Shown: piece after piece, positions 36,405 to 44,592 of the stretch
Position numbering within the stretch: the stretch's first letter is position 1
Layout of the letters: each line of letters starts with the position of its first letter
NCBI RefSeq assembly: GCF_020859565.1
Contig: NZ_JAJHUO010000001.1
Coordinates: forward strand, 105,014-169,013
Length of the DNA: 64,000 nt
Origin: Saccharothrix luteola
GTDB taxonomy: Bacteria; Actinomycetota; Actinomycetes; Mycobacteriales; Pseudonocardiaceae
Direction of reading: 5' to 3'
The notes under the pieces: model-generated
Seen by the model: the letters and a program-made list of their open reading frames with translations, nothing else
What the model was told of the DNA's origin: nothing
The model's database searches: none
Program-made: the position numbers and the translations under genes

Positions 36405-37664
36405 TCATTGACCGCTGTCGACGCCGCGGGGCAGCAGCATGACGGCCAGCGCCGGGATCGCGGCGAGGACGAGCCAGGGCACGGCGTGCGGGAGGCCCAG
36501 GTCGAGCAGGGAGCCGGTGGCCGTGCTGCCTACGAGGACGATCAAGCCGGAGACGGAGGACAGGGCGCCGGTGTAGAGGCCGAGCCTGCCCTCCGCGGCG
36601 AGGTCGGGAACCCAGGCGCGGGCTGTCGGGACCACCAGCATCTGGCCGACGGTGAGCAGGACGACGAAGCCCGCCGCCGGTGCCAGTCCGGCGACTCCCG
36701 TCCACGCGGTCGGACCGACGGCGACGACGACGAAACCGGCGGAGATGAGCAGCAGCCCGATGGCCATGGACCTGCGCAGGTCCAGCCGGTTCGCGGCCCA
36801 GCGGGTGACCGGCAGCTGGGCGGACACGACGAGCAGGGAGGACAGGGCGAACAGCCACGCCAGGGGCGCCTGCGAGCCCGCGGCGCGCGTCACCTCGTCC
36901 GGTAGCGCGAGGTAGAACTGGTTGTAGGCCAGCAGGTAGGCGCCGTACGCGCCGCACAGGGCCAGGAAGCGGCGGTTGCGCAGCATCGCCCGCACGCCGC
37001 CTCGCCCGGAGACCCGGGTCCGGCCGGGGATGTGTTGCGGCATCAGCCACGCGTGCCCGGCGAGGACGAGGACGAAGACCACGGCGCCGGCGAGGCAGAC
37101 GGTGCGGAAGTCCACGGCGAGCAGCAGCGCGCCCAGCAGCGGGCCGACGAACGCCCCGGCCTGGCCCGCCACGGTGAACAGGGCCAGCACCCTGGTCCGC
37201 GGCCCGGTGCCCGCCTGCTCCCACGTCACCGCCTGCCGGGCGACCTCGGATTCGACCGCCGGGGAGAACAGCGCGGCGGCGAACCCGATCAGCAGCACCG
37301 CGCCGATGACCGTCGCGGGCCGCTCGGCGTAGCCCAGCCAGGCGAACCCGGCGATCCGCAGCGTGCAGCCGGCGAGCACCACCGGCCGGACCCCGTAGCG
37401 GTCGACGAGCGCACCGCCCAGCACGAACAGGCCCTGCTGGCTGAAGGTCCGCAGCCCCAGCACCAGCCCGACCAGCCAGCCGACCATGCCGATGGAGCCG
37501 AGGTGTTCGGAGAGGAACGGCAGGACGGCGTAGAAGCCGACGTTGAAGGCGAGTTGCGTCAGGATCAACAGACGCAGCAGCGGGGACAGGGTCTTCCACG
37601 TCCGCTCGCGCCGTAGTCCTTGTTTCCGGGAACGCTTCACCGTCCCGGAGATCAATTCCGTCAT
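36405..37664 (-). CDS. MFS multidrug-type transporter
   Basis: 419 residues, 12 predicted membrane helices in two halves. The family A motif is seen at GALVDRYGVRPVV after helix 2, with typical GQAGAFVGPLLGALLLAVDF in helix 5 and LGLYTGALSSVSGLIVLVGS in the second half. N-terminal charged tail (KRSRKQGLRRERTWK). It resembles the MdtH-like drug exporter group; substrate unknown. Start ATG at 37664 preceded by GAGGG. It lies between the zinc locus and gene debris and has no obvious partner. Confidence 0.85.
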   Translation of the reverse strand: MTELISGTVKRSRKQGLRRERTWKTLSPLLRLLILTQLAFNVGFYAVLPFLSEHLGSIGMVGWLVGLVLGLRTFSQQGLFVLGGALVDRYGVRPVVLAGCTLRIAGFAWLGYAERPATVIGAVLLIGFAAALFSPAVESEVARQAVTWEQAGTGPRTRVLALFTVAGQAGAFVGPLLGALLLAVDFRTVCLAGAVVFVLVLAGHAWLMPQHIPGRTRVSGRGGVRAMLRNRRFLALCGAYGAYLLAYNQFYLALPDEVTRAAGSQAPLAWLFALSSLLVVSAQLPVTRWAANRLDLRRSMAIGLLLISAGFVVVAVGPTAWTGVAGLAPAAGFVVLLTVGQMLVVPTARAWVPDLAAEGRLGLYTGALSSVSGLIVLVGSTATGSLLDLGLPHAVPWLVLAAIPALAVMLLPRGVDSGQ

Positions 37665-37799
37665 GCGGAACCCTCACGGGCGGTGACGGCTGGGGTGTGT
37701 CGCATCGGGGTCGCTTCGGGCCCTGGTCGCCGCGGTGTCACCGAGGCCCCGCGTGCCCGTGTCCACCGTGGTGGGCGGACTCCGCCGGCCGCGGTGACC

Positions 37800-37936
37800 G
37801 CCGACGCACCCGGCAGGGTCAGCCGGCCGATCCCGGGGACGTCGAAGATCTGCTCGACCGCGACGGAGCCACCGGTCAGGCCGACGACGAACAGCCCGAG
37901 GTTCGGCAGCAGCTCGCCCACCGTCCGCCGTGCCAG
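37800..37936 (-). pseudogene. Fragment of a peptide-type ABC transporter permease
   Basis: The minus-strand frame reads LARRTVGELLPNLGLFVVGL then TGGSVAVEQIFDVPGIGRLT. This is the characteristic helix and EAA-loop-adjacent stretch of DppB/NikB-type permeases (family pattern: LPxLGLLVVxLxGGAVAVExxFxxPGxGRL). Sequence on both sides is unrelated, so only about 45 codons of a gene of some 300 remain. Confidence 0.75.
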
Positions 37937-38050
37937 ACCAAGCCGCCGGTGCCCGGGGCGCACCCTGATGCAATGCTTATGCACCTGCAAACCATATGCA
38001 ATAAATTCCCCACAGTGAAGATGCACCAGTGACCAGCGGCTTGATCGGCG

Positions 38051-38152
38051 TCACAGCGAACACGAAGAACCGAAATCCTGGCGTTCGTGGACCTGCCTCG
38101 TGATCCTCTTGGTGCGGGTGTCGACGCCTTCGGTACAGCCGTTGCGTAGGGC
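38051..38152 (-). mobile_element. C-terminal fragment of an ISL3-like transposase
   Basis: The minus-strand frame reads ALRNGCTEGVDTRTKRITRQ then VHERQDFGSS and a stop. ISL3-family transposases end with a NGxTEGVNxKxKxIKRQMYGRAGF segment, which fits. Only about 33 codons remain, 34 bases from the end of the RiPP-like operon, so this is insertion-sequence debris at an island border. Confidence 0.7.
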
Positions 38153-38186
38153 AGGGTGAGGCCGGCCGCGGCGAATCTGGTCCTGA

Positions 38187-39458
38187 CTAAGCGTAGCCGG
38201 CCTCGAGCAGTTCGCGCGGTTCGACGGCGGTCGCGTCCAACTCGAGGCAACGGCCCATCGCGTGGCGCGCCGCTCCCCCGTCACCGAGGGCCAGGTGGCA
38301 CTGTCCGGCGCGGTACCAGGCGACGGCGCCGGCGCCGGTGGCCAGTTCCCCGGCGTGCTCGTACCAGCGCGCCGCCTGCTCGACGTGGTCGATCGCCAGG
38401 TAGGCGTCGCCGACGGTGGACCGGGCCTGCACGCAGTACGGGTCCAGAGCGATCAGCCGCCCGCACAACGCGGTCACCTCGTCGTGATCGGCCGGCTCGA
38501 CCCCGAGGGCAAGACGCAGCCGCATTTCCACCAGGTAGCGCTCGTCCTCCAGGACGATCAGCTCGTCCGCCGCGTCCCGACCGCCCCGGGAGACCATCTC
38601 GGCGTGACAGGACTCCGCCAGGTCCGCCTCGTCTGCCGCACGTGCCCGGTCCGGTTCCGCGGCACTCAACAGCGCGACCGCACGGTGGAACCGGCTCCGC
38701 ACGAGCGCGGCCTCCCAGGAGTCCTCCGCCGCCGGCACGGCGGGGAACACCGACCGGCCGATCCGTTCGAACCGCCACGCCACCGTCAGGTCGAGCCCGC
38801 CGTGCAGCGTGTGCCCGATGCCCTGGAACGCCGACGCAAGGCGTACGACCGGGTCCTGAGCGTGTTCCGCGAGCTCGCGGAACACGGCCAGCGCACGGTC
38901 CCGCAGGCCGGGCGTCGCCACGGCGACCTTGGCGAGGTCGTACCGAAATCGCTGGTGGGCCGCCGACCCGTCGGAGGACCGGTCCAGGTCGGCCAGGTCC
39001 AACGCGAGCCGGTGATAGGACAACTGCGCCAGCTGGACCACGACCAGGCTGCGTCGCCGCCAGTCCAGCGTGTCGATCCGCTCGATCGAACGCACCAGCG
39101 TCCGCCAGGCGGGTGTGCGCCGCTCGGACGGCAACGCGCTCGGCGCGCCGGCGTCGTAGCCGGCCAGGCCGGCGTGCCGGATGACCTGGTGCCGCAGACC
39201 GGGCACGCTCACCCGGGAACACCACGACCACCGGTCGGACGTCTCGTCCAGCCACTCGTTGACCGACCGGATCAACCGCAGCCGCACCGGCGCCAGGTCG
39301 CTGGCGCCCATGTCGACCAGCGGGCGCCAGAACGGCTCGAGCCGGTTGTGCGGCGGTGCCGGCCGACCGGTCACCGTGGGCAGCGAACCACGCCGGTCCG
39401 ACCGGGTGTAGACGCGTCGGAAGGCGCCCGCCGGCCTGCCGGCCGTGCTCTCAGTCAC
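38187..39458 (-). CDS. Helical-repeat protein of the RiPP-like operon (copy B)
   Basis: 423 residues, last gene of the operon; its start overlaps the methyltransferase stop by eight bases. No signal or membrane segment. It is a paralogue of the protein encoded at 41472-42728 along its full length: HNRLEPFWRPLVDMG against HNRLAIFWRPLIDMA, LRHQVIRHAGLAGY against LRTQVIRHAGLAEY, AVAWYRAGQCHLALGD against AMAWYRAGQCYHILGR, and MGRCLELDATAVEPREL against MGRCLELDTTAVQPREY. The C-terminal 120 residues form TPR-like helical pairs (VQARSTVGDAYLAIDHVEQA, ARWYEHAGELATG). I know no family name. A scaffold or peptide-binding role in the pathway is inference from context. Confidence 0.7.
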   Translation of the reverse strand: MTESTAGRPAGAFRRVYTRSDRRGSLPTVTGRPAPPHNRLEPFWRPLVDMGASDLAPVRLRLIRSVNEWLDETSDRWSWCSRVSVPGLRHQVIRHAGLAGYDAGAPSALPSERRTPAWRTLVRSIERIDTLDWRRRSLVVVQLAQLSYHRLALDLADLDRSSDGSAAHQRFRYDLAKVAVATPGLRDRALAVFRELAEHAQDPVVRLASAFQGIGHTLHGGLDLTVAWRFERIGRSVFPAVPAAEDSWEAALVRSRFHRAVALLSAAEPDRARAADEADLAESCHAEMVSRGGRDAADELIVLEDERYLVEMRLRLALGVEPADHDEVTALCGRLIALDPYCVQARSTVGDAYLAIDHVEQAARWYEHAGELATGAGAVAWYRAGQCHLALGDGGAARHAMGRCLELDATAVEPRELLEAGYA

Positions 39459-40056
39459 CGGACGGGCGGCGGTAGGTGGCGACCAGCAGACCGGAGGCCC
39501 AGTCGACGAGCGTGGCCACCAGGTCGGGTTCCCGCACGATCTCCTCGCGCAGCCGGTGCACCCGCGGCAGGTGCTCGTCGGTCCACTTGGGCTGCGGCAG
39601 CAGGTCGTCGGCGAGGAACAGCGCCCCGTCGGTCAGGTGCCGGTACACCAGGTCGCGCCGTTCGAACTTGGCCGTGGTGGTGTCGACGAAGACCAGGTCG
39701 AACGGCGGCCCGTCATAGGTTTCCAGCCATTCGGTCGCGTCGGCCGTGACGACGTGCACCCGCGGATCACCCGCGAAGGTCTTCCGGCAGGCGTCGGCGA
39801 TCCTCGGCGACTGCTCGATGGTGGTGAGCGTGGCGTCTTCGTCCATGCCGTCGAGCATCCAGCCCGTGCCGACACCGGTCTGCGAACCGAGCTCGAGCAA
39901 GCGGCCGCCCGGTTTGCTCGCCGCCATCGTGCGCAGGAACGCGCCGGTCTCCGGTGTGGACGCCAGGGTCAGGTTGGCCCGACGTGCGATGTCCCGTGCC
40001 CGTGCCGCGAGCGGCGGCTCCGGCACGACCACCGCGTCGGTGGTTGGTTGCGTCAT
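39451..40056 (-). CDS. SAM-dependent O-methyltransferase of the RiPP-like operon
   Basis: 201 residues from the ATG at 40056. Class I Rossmann methyltransferase: motif I GGRLLELGSQTGVGTGWML, acidic end of strand 2 TTIEQS, motif with DATEWL, and FDLVFVDTTTAKFE at strand 4. The pattern is close to small O-methyltransferases (isoprenylcysteine or protein-aspartate types excluded; catechol-type relatives likely). In this operon it could methylate a carboxylate (the peptide has several Glu and an Asp near its C-terminus), the terminal Tyr, or a product of the dehydrogenase. It lies 18 bases after the MATE gene and overlaps the next gene. Confidence 0.85.
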   Translation of the reverse strand: MTQPTTDAVVVPEPPLAARARDIARRANLTLASTPETGAFLRTMAASKPGGRLLELGSQTGVGTGWMLDGMDEDATLTTIEQSPRIADACRKTFAGDPRVHVVTADATEWLETYDGPPFDLVFVDTTTAKFERRDLVYRHLTDGALFLADDLLPQPKWTDEHLPRVHRLREEIVREPDLVATLVDWASGLLVATYRRPSGD

Positions 40057-40074
40057 CTGCTTTCCTTCGCTGTC

Positions 40075-41445
40075 TCAGTTTCCCTTGGCCGCCGCGGTTT
40101 CCGACTCGCGGACGAATCGCCGCGCCCAGATCTCCAGCAATGAGCCGCGCAGCAGCCAGTACGCCACGACCCCGCAGAAGACCCCGACGACGCCGAAGTC
40201 GAGTAGCTCACCCAACAGCCAGGCGATCGGGAGCTGCGCGACGATCGCGGCGGTGAGGTTGCCGTACATGTCCAGCTTCGTGTGCCCGAACGCGCGGACG
40301 ATGCTCACGTTGGTGAGGTTCCAGGCAATCAGCGGGATCACAACTCCGATCACGATGAGCGCCTGACCTACCTGTGTCCGCACCTCGGGGAACGTGGTGA
40401 ACACCGCCGCGATCTGCTCGCGCAGCAGGATCAGGGCAACGCCGACCGCGAACCCGGGCAGCAGCAACGTCGACCGCCCGGCCCGCCACGTTCCCCGCAC
40501 CCGGCTGGTGTCACCGGTCCCGATCGCACGTCCGACGAGGATCCGCACCGCCGACGAGAACGCGGTGCCCAGCCCGTAGCACAGCACCATCACGTGGAAG
40601 GCGATCCGGCCACCGCCGAGCGCTGCCGTGCTCAACCCACCGACGATGGCGAAGAACACCGCCGTGCTCGCGTAGTCCAAAGCGGTCGACACCATCGCCG
40701 GGACGGCCAGGCGCGGGATCGACGTGTCGAAGCCGACCGGTTCGGGATTGCTCGTGCGCAGCCGCTGCCACAGCTTCGCGCGCACGGCCAGGGTGACGAG
40801 CAGCAGCAGGCTCAGCAGCGAGGACAGACTGGTCGCCAACCCGTTGCCCACCGCGCCGAGCCGGGGGAACGGTCCGGGGCCGTAGATCAGCAGCCAGTCC
40901 AGCACGATGTTGCTTCCCGCGGTGAACAGTCCGGCCAACATGGGCAGCCGGGCCAGCTTGTAGGCGTTGAACGTGGCGGCGACGGCGCCGAAGATCACGC
41001 CGAACACCAACGTCGGCGCGACCGCGGCGAGGTACTGCCCGCCCATGACCGCGGCATCCGGTCCGGCGTCCGACGCGACCAGCCGGGTCAGCTGACGGCC
41101 GAACAGCACGGTGACCGCGACCACCAGCACCACGACGACAGCGGACAACTTCGCGGTCGACCGAAGCGACGCGGCGATCCGCCTGCCGTCGTCCCTGCCG
41201 GCCAACCGCGCGGCGAGGATCTGGTGGCCGGCCACGGTCGCGAGTGCGAGCGTGCTGAACACGTCGAAGACCGCGGCGGCGCTCGCCACCGCCGCGAGCG
41301 GCAGCGCGCCGTAGTGGCCCATCATGGCCGTGTCGATGACCCCGGCCAGCACGGAGGACAGCACTCCGACCACGAACGGCAGGCCTAGTCGGAGGATCGC
41401 GCGCCGGTCGGAGTCCGGTGCCGCGTCCGTGGCATTGGTGCTCAT
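40075..41445 (-). CDS. MATE-family efflux transporter of the RiPP-like operon
   Basis: 456 residues from the ATG at 41445 (MSTNATDA). Twelve predicted helices in two bundles; GVLSSVLAGVIDTAMMGHYG in helix 1, GRLGAVGNGLATSLSSLLSL-type sequence (LGAVGNGLATSLSSLL) and MVLCYGLGTAFSSAVRILVG are typical of MATE proteins (NorM/DinF group), which use a cation gradient to expel small molecules. Its position inside the operon, 26 bases after one gene and 18 before the next, suggests it exports the peptide product or protects the cell. MATE exporters are less usual than ABC exporters for ribosomal peptides. Confidence 0.9.
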   Translation of the reverse strand: MSTNATDAAPDSDRRAILRLGLPFVVGVLSSVLAGVIDTAMMGHYGALPLAAVASAAAVFDVFSTLALATVAGHQILAARLAGRDDGRRIAASLRSTAKLSAVVVVLVVAVTVLFGRQLTRLVASDAGPDAAVMGGQYLAAVAPTLVFGVIFGAVAATFNAYKLARLPMLAGLFTAGSNIVLDWLLIYGPGPFPRLGAVGNGLATSLSSLLSLLLLVTLAVRAKLWQRLRTSNPEPVGFDTSIPRLAVPAMVSTALDYASTAVFFAIVGGLSTAALGGGRIAFHVMVLCYGLGTAFSSAVRILVGRAIGTGDTSRVRGTWRAGRSTLLLPGFAVGVALILLREQIAAVFTTFPEVRTQVGQALIVIGVVIPLIAWNLTNVSIVRAFGHTKLDMYGNLTAAIVAQLPIAWLLGELLDFGVVGVFCGVVAYWLLRGSLLEIWARRFVRESETAAAKGN

Positions 41446-41471
41446 GTCGCTCCCGCGTCCGGTTCGTCGGG

Positions 41472-42728
41472 TCAGGCGGAAACACCGGCCTGTTCGAGGT
41501 ACTCCCGCGGCTGCACGGCGGTCGTGTCCAGCTCCAGGCACCGGCCCATCGCGTTCACCGCGTCGCCCAACCGGCCGAGGATGTGGTAGCACTGCCCGGC
41601 CCGGTACCACGCCATCGCACCGGCACCGGTGCCGAGCTCGCCGACCCGCGTGTACCAGCGTGCCGCCTCCTCGTAGGAGCCGATCGCGGCGTATCCGTCG
41701 GCGACGACCAGCCGCGCCTGCAGGCAGTGGGGATCGATGGCGAGCAGCTGATCACACCGCCGGCGGACCTGGGCGGTCAGCTCCGGGTCGGGTGCCCGGC
41801 TCACCGCTTTGATCAACGACTCCAGCACGATCCGGCGGTTCTCCACCGCCACGTACTGGTCCGGGCCGTTCTCGGGCACGGAGGAGAACAGTCGTTCGCT
41901 GAGTTCCCAGGCCAGCATGACCTCCGTGTGCGTTTCGGCGAAGTTCCGCTCCCGCATGCGCAGCAGGGCGGTGGCGCGGTGAAACCGGCTGGTCATCAGC
42001 AAGTCGAGCCAGGTGGCGTCGGCGCCGACGGATGGCTCGCCGTAGGACTCGAACCGGCGCGCCAACTCCAGGTCGCGCCGCATCCGCACCGCGTAGCTGA
42101 TGCCCTGTCCGGCCGCGGCCAGCCGCAGGACCGGATCGTCGGACCGAGTGGCGAGGTGCTCGAACAGGTCGGCCGGTGACTGGGTGGGCGCGGACAGGTA
42201 GACGTTGGCCCTGGCGACCTCGTACAGGTAGTGGTCGGTCTCCACCGACCCGTCCGGCCGGTGGTCGGCGGACAGCGCCGCGGCGACGCCGTTGAACGAC
42301 AGCTGCACGAGTTGGAAGATCACCAGCCGCCGGCGCAGCGGCGGCAGGTCGGCGAACCGATCGAGCGCGTCCACCAGCACCCGCCACTGCCTGGTGCGCA
42401 ACCGGTCGGGCAGCTCGCGCGGGTCACGGCAGGCGTACTCCGCCAGGCCGGCGTGCCGGATCACCTGGGTGCGCAGGCCGACGACGGAATGGCGGGCGAA
42501 CCACGCCCACGAGGTCGACTCCTCGTCGGCGAGCCAGTCGTTGACGTAGCCGATGGCCTGCAACCGCATCGGCGCGTACCGACTCGGCGCCATGTCGATC
42601 AGCGGTCGCCAGAAGATGGCGAGCCGGTTGTGTTCGATGCCGGGAAGGCCCGTCGGGCAGGGGAAGTAGCCGTGCGGATCGGTCCGGTCGTACACCGGGT
42701 TGATCTCCGGCTCAGTTCGCGCGGCCAT
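41472..42728 (-). CDS. Helical-repeat protein of the RiPP-like operon (copy A)
   Basis: 418 residues, start overlapping the peptidase stop by 17 bases. Paralogue of the last gene of the operon over its whole length (shared blocks HNRL-FWRPL-DM, VIRHAGLA-Y, AARWY, GAGAMAWYRAGQC, MGRCLELDTTAVQPRE). Soluble, no signal peptide. The N-terminal half is helical and Trp/Arg-rich; the C-terminal third has TPR-like repeats. The function is unknown to me. Two copies kept in one small operon suggest a heteromeric complex or two binding partners, perhaps guiding the peptide to the dehydrogenase or methyltransferase; that is inference. Confidence 0.7.
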   Translation of the reverse strand: MAARTEPEINPVYDRTDPHGYFPCPTGLPGIEHNRLAIFWRPLIDMAPSRYAPMRLQAIGYVNDWLADEESTSWAWFARHSVVGLRTQVIRHAGLAEYACRDPRELPDRLRTRQWRVLVDALDRFADLPPLRRRLVIFQLVQLSFNGVAAALSADHRPDGSVETDHYLYEVARANVYLSAPTQSPADLFEHLATRSDDPVLRLAAAGQGISYAVRMRRDLELARRFESYGEPSVGADATWLDLLMTSRFHRATALLRMRERNFAETHTEVMLAWELSERLFSSVPENGPDQYVAVENRRIVLESLIKAVSRAPDPELTAQVRRRCDQLLAIDPHCLQARLVVADGYAAIGSYEEAARWYTRVGELGTGAGAMAWYRAGQCYHILGRLGDAVNAMGRCLELDTTAVQPREYLEQAGVSA

Positions 42729-44592
42729 GACTCTCCACGAAGGACTGGATGTGATCGAACAAAACTGCCCGGTTCCGGTTCGACGTCACCTGGTGGCCCT
42801 CGTCGTCGAACCGCAGGTAGGTGACGTCGACGCCGAGATCACGGGCGGCGGCGACGAACTCGTCGACTTCGTCCACCGGGATCCGCGGATCGCGCACGCC
42901 GTGGGCGATGAACAGCGGCGGGCAGTCCTCCGTCAGCCGGTGACGGGGAGACCGCTCACGCAGCACTTCGTCGGCGTCCTCGCGAGGTACGGCGCCGAGG
43001 ATCTGCCTGCTCAGCGAGCCGGCGATCGGGCTGAAGAAGGCAGGCGACCGAGTCGCCAGCCGCACCAGGTCGCACTGCGGGCTGATCGCGATCGCATAGC
43101 GGACCAGGTCGGGCCGCGTGGTGGCGGCCACCAGCGCGGCGTAGCCGCCGTACGACGAGCCGAAGAAACCGACCCGATCCTGGTCGACCAGGCCGCTCGC
43201 GACGCCGTGCGCGACGCCGTCGTAGAGGTCCTGCTGCATGGCGCCGCCCCACTCGCCAAGCCCCGCCCGCCGGAACTCCCTGCCGAACCCGCGCGAGCCG
43301 CGGAAGTTCAGGTGCAACGAGGTGAGCCCCAGCAGCGCCAGGTACTGGGCATCCGCGTGGAACCGCCAGTAGTCCCGTGCGGCCGGTCCCCCGTGCACCA
43401 TCACCACGGTGGCGGCCGGCTCGGCGGGCGCGTCCCGAGGCGCGAGGCGGTAGCCGACGATCGGTTTCCCGTCGGTGGCCCGGTAGCAGAACGAGGTGAG
43501 CTCCGGTAGTTCGCCTCGTGGCAGGTCCGGGCGGTTGACCAGTAGCGTGGCGTGTTCTCCGGTTGCCGGGCGGCACCGGACGTACTCCAGCGGCCCGTCG
43601 TCGTGCACGACGCAGACCAGCCACACCTCGTCGGTCGCGTCGCGGTCCAGTATCAGCGGTTCCGCGCCGTCCGCCGCACCGAGGTGGCCGGCGACGGCCG
43701 CGACCTTCTCGGCCATCCGGCTGGTCAGCGGAAGCTGCTGGAACCGCTCGCCGAACACCGCGCACAGGTCGGGCGTCGCGGTGATCGGGTCGAACCACAC
43801 GCCGTCCGGGCCGATCGGGTAGCCGGCCAGGTCGAGTTCGTCGTGCCGGGCGATCTCGGTGATCTCGCCCGTCTCGGTGTCGATCCCGAGCAGTCTCCTG
43901 GTCGGGGCGTCCGTGCTGGTCAGGAGGTACAGCGTGGTGCCGTCGGCGTTGAACCCGGGCACGGCGAGGTCGGCAACCGCGTCCGGTTCGATCGGGATCG
44001 TGGTCTCGCGCGCCCCGCCGGACGCCCTGACGACGACCGTCGAGGCGCCGTCACGACCGAGGCGCACCCCGCCGCGCGGACGGGACTGCCGGTCGACCAG
44101 CCAGCGGTGGTATCCGGGGTTCGGCTCGTCGAGCAGGACTGGCCGGGGATCGTCCAGGTCGACGTGCCAGAGCCGCGTCACCCGGCTGCCGGGTTCGCGG
44201 GCGCTGTAAACGACACCGGCGTCCCCCGGCCAGTACTCGGTAACCGGACCGGTGGCCACCGGAACCACCTGGTCGGCGTCGAGGTGGTAAGCCGTCAGTG
44301 CCCAGGTCTCCCGGCCACGCGGTGCGTGCAGGAAGGTCAACCACCTGCCGTCCGGTGTCCACCGCGGGTCACGCACCGCGCCGTCCTCATACGTGGCGAC
44401 GAGCCGAACGGGGCCGGGACCGTCGGCCACGGACGTCATCACGCACACGGCGTCGCCTGACCCGGTCCGCCGCACGAACACGACCGCGGTGCCGTCAGGC
44501 GAGAGCCTGGGCGAGGTGTTGGTCTCCAGCGCCCGCAGCGCCGACCTGAGCACCGGCGAGATCGGCGGCCGGCGCGGTGCGGCGCGGGTCAT
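42712..44592 (-). CDS. S9 (prolyl oligopeptidase family) peptidase of the RiPP-like operon
   Basis: 626 residues from the ATG at 44592, which overlaps the dehydrogenase stop by four bases. An N-terminal propeller with WD40-like strands (SPRLSPDGTAVVFVRR, DPRWTPDGRWLTFLH) caps a C-terminal alpha/beta hydrolase: VVMVHGGPAARDYW oxyanion strand, nucleophile in FFGSSYGGYAALVAA, Asp in HGVRDPRIPVDE and His in FDDEGHQV. No signal peptide, so cytoplasmic. S9 enzymes cut short peptides; in some lanthipeptide pathways prolyl oligopeptidases remove leader peptides. Here it may trim the 29-residue precursor, which has no Pro, or serve in self-protection. Confidence 0.9.
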   Translation of the reverse strand: MTRAAPRRPPISPVLRSALRALETNTSPRLSPDGTAVVFVRRTGSGDAVCVMTSVADGPGPVRLVATYEDGAVRDPRWTPDGRWLTFLHAPRGRETWALTAYHLDADQVVPVATGPVTEYWPGDAGVVYSAREPGSRVTRLWHVDLDDPRPVLLDEPNPGYHRWLVDRQSRPRGGVRLGRDGASTVVVRASGGARETTIPIEPDAVADLAVPGFNADGTTLYLLTSTDAPTRRLLGIDTETGEITEIARHDELDLAGYPIGPDGVWFDPITATPDLCAVFGERFQQLPLTSRMAEKVAAVAGHLGAADGAEPLILDRDATDEVWLVCVVHDDGPLEYVRCRPATGEHATLLVNRPDLPRGELPELTSFCYRATDGKPIVGYRLAPRDAPAEPAATVVMVHGGPAARDYWRFHADAQYLALLGLTSLHLNFRGSRGFGREFRRAGLGEWGGAMQQDLYDGVAHGVASGLVDQDRVGFFGSSYGGYAALVAATTRPDLVRYAIAISPQCDLVRLATRSPAFFSPIAGSLSRQILGAVPREDADEVLRERSPRHRLTEDCPPLFIAHGVRDPRIPVDEVDEFVAAARDLGVDVTYLRFDDEGHQVTSNRNRAVLFDHIQSFVESHGRAN

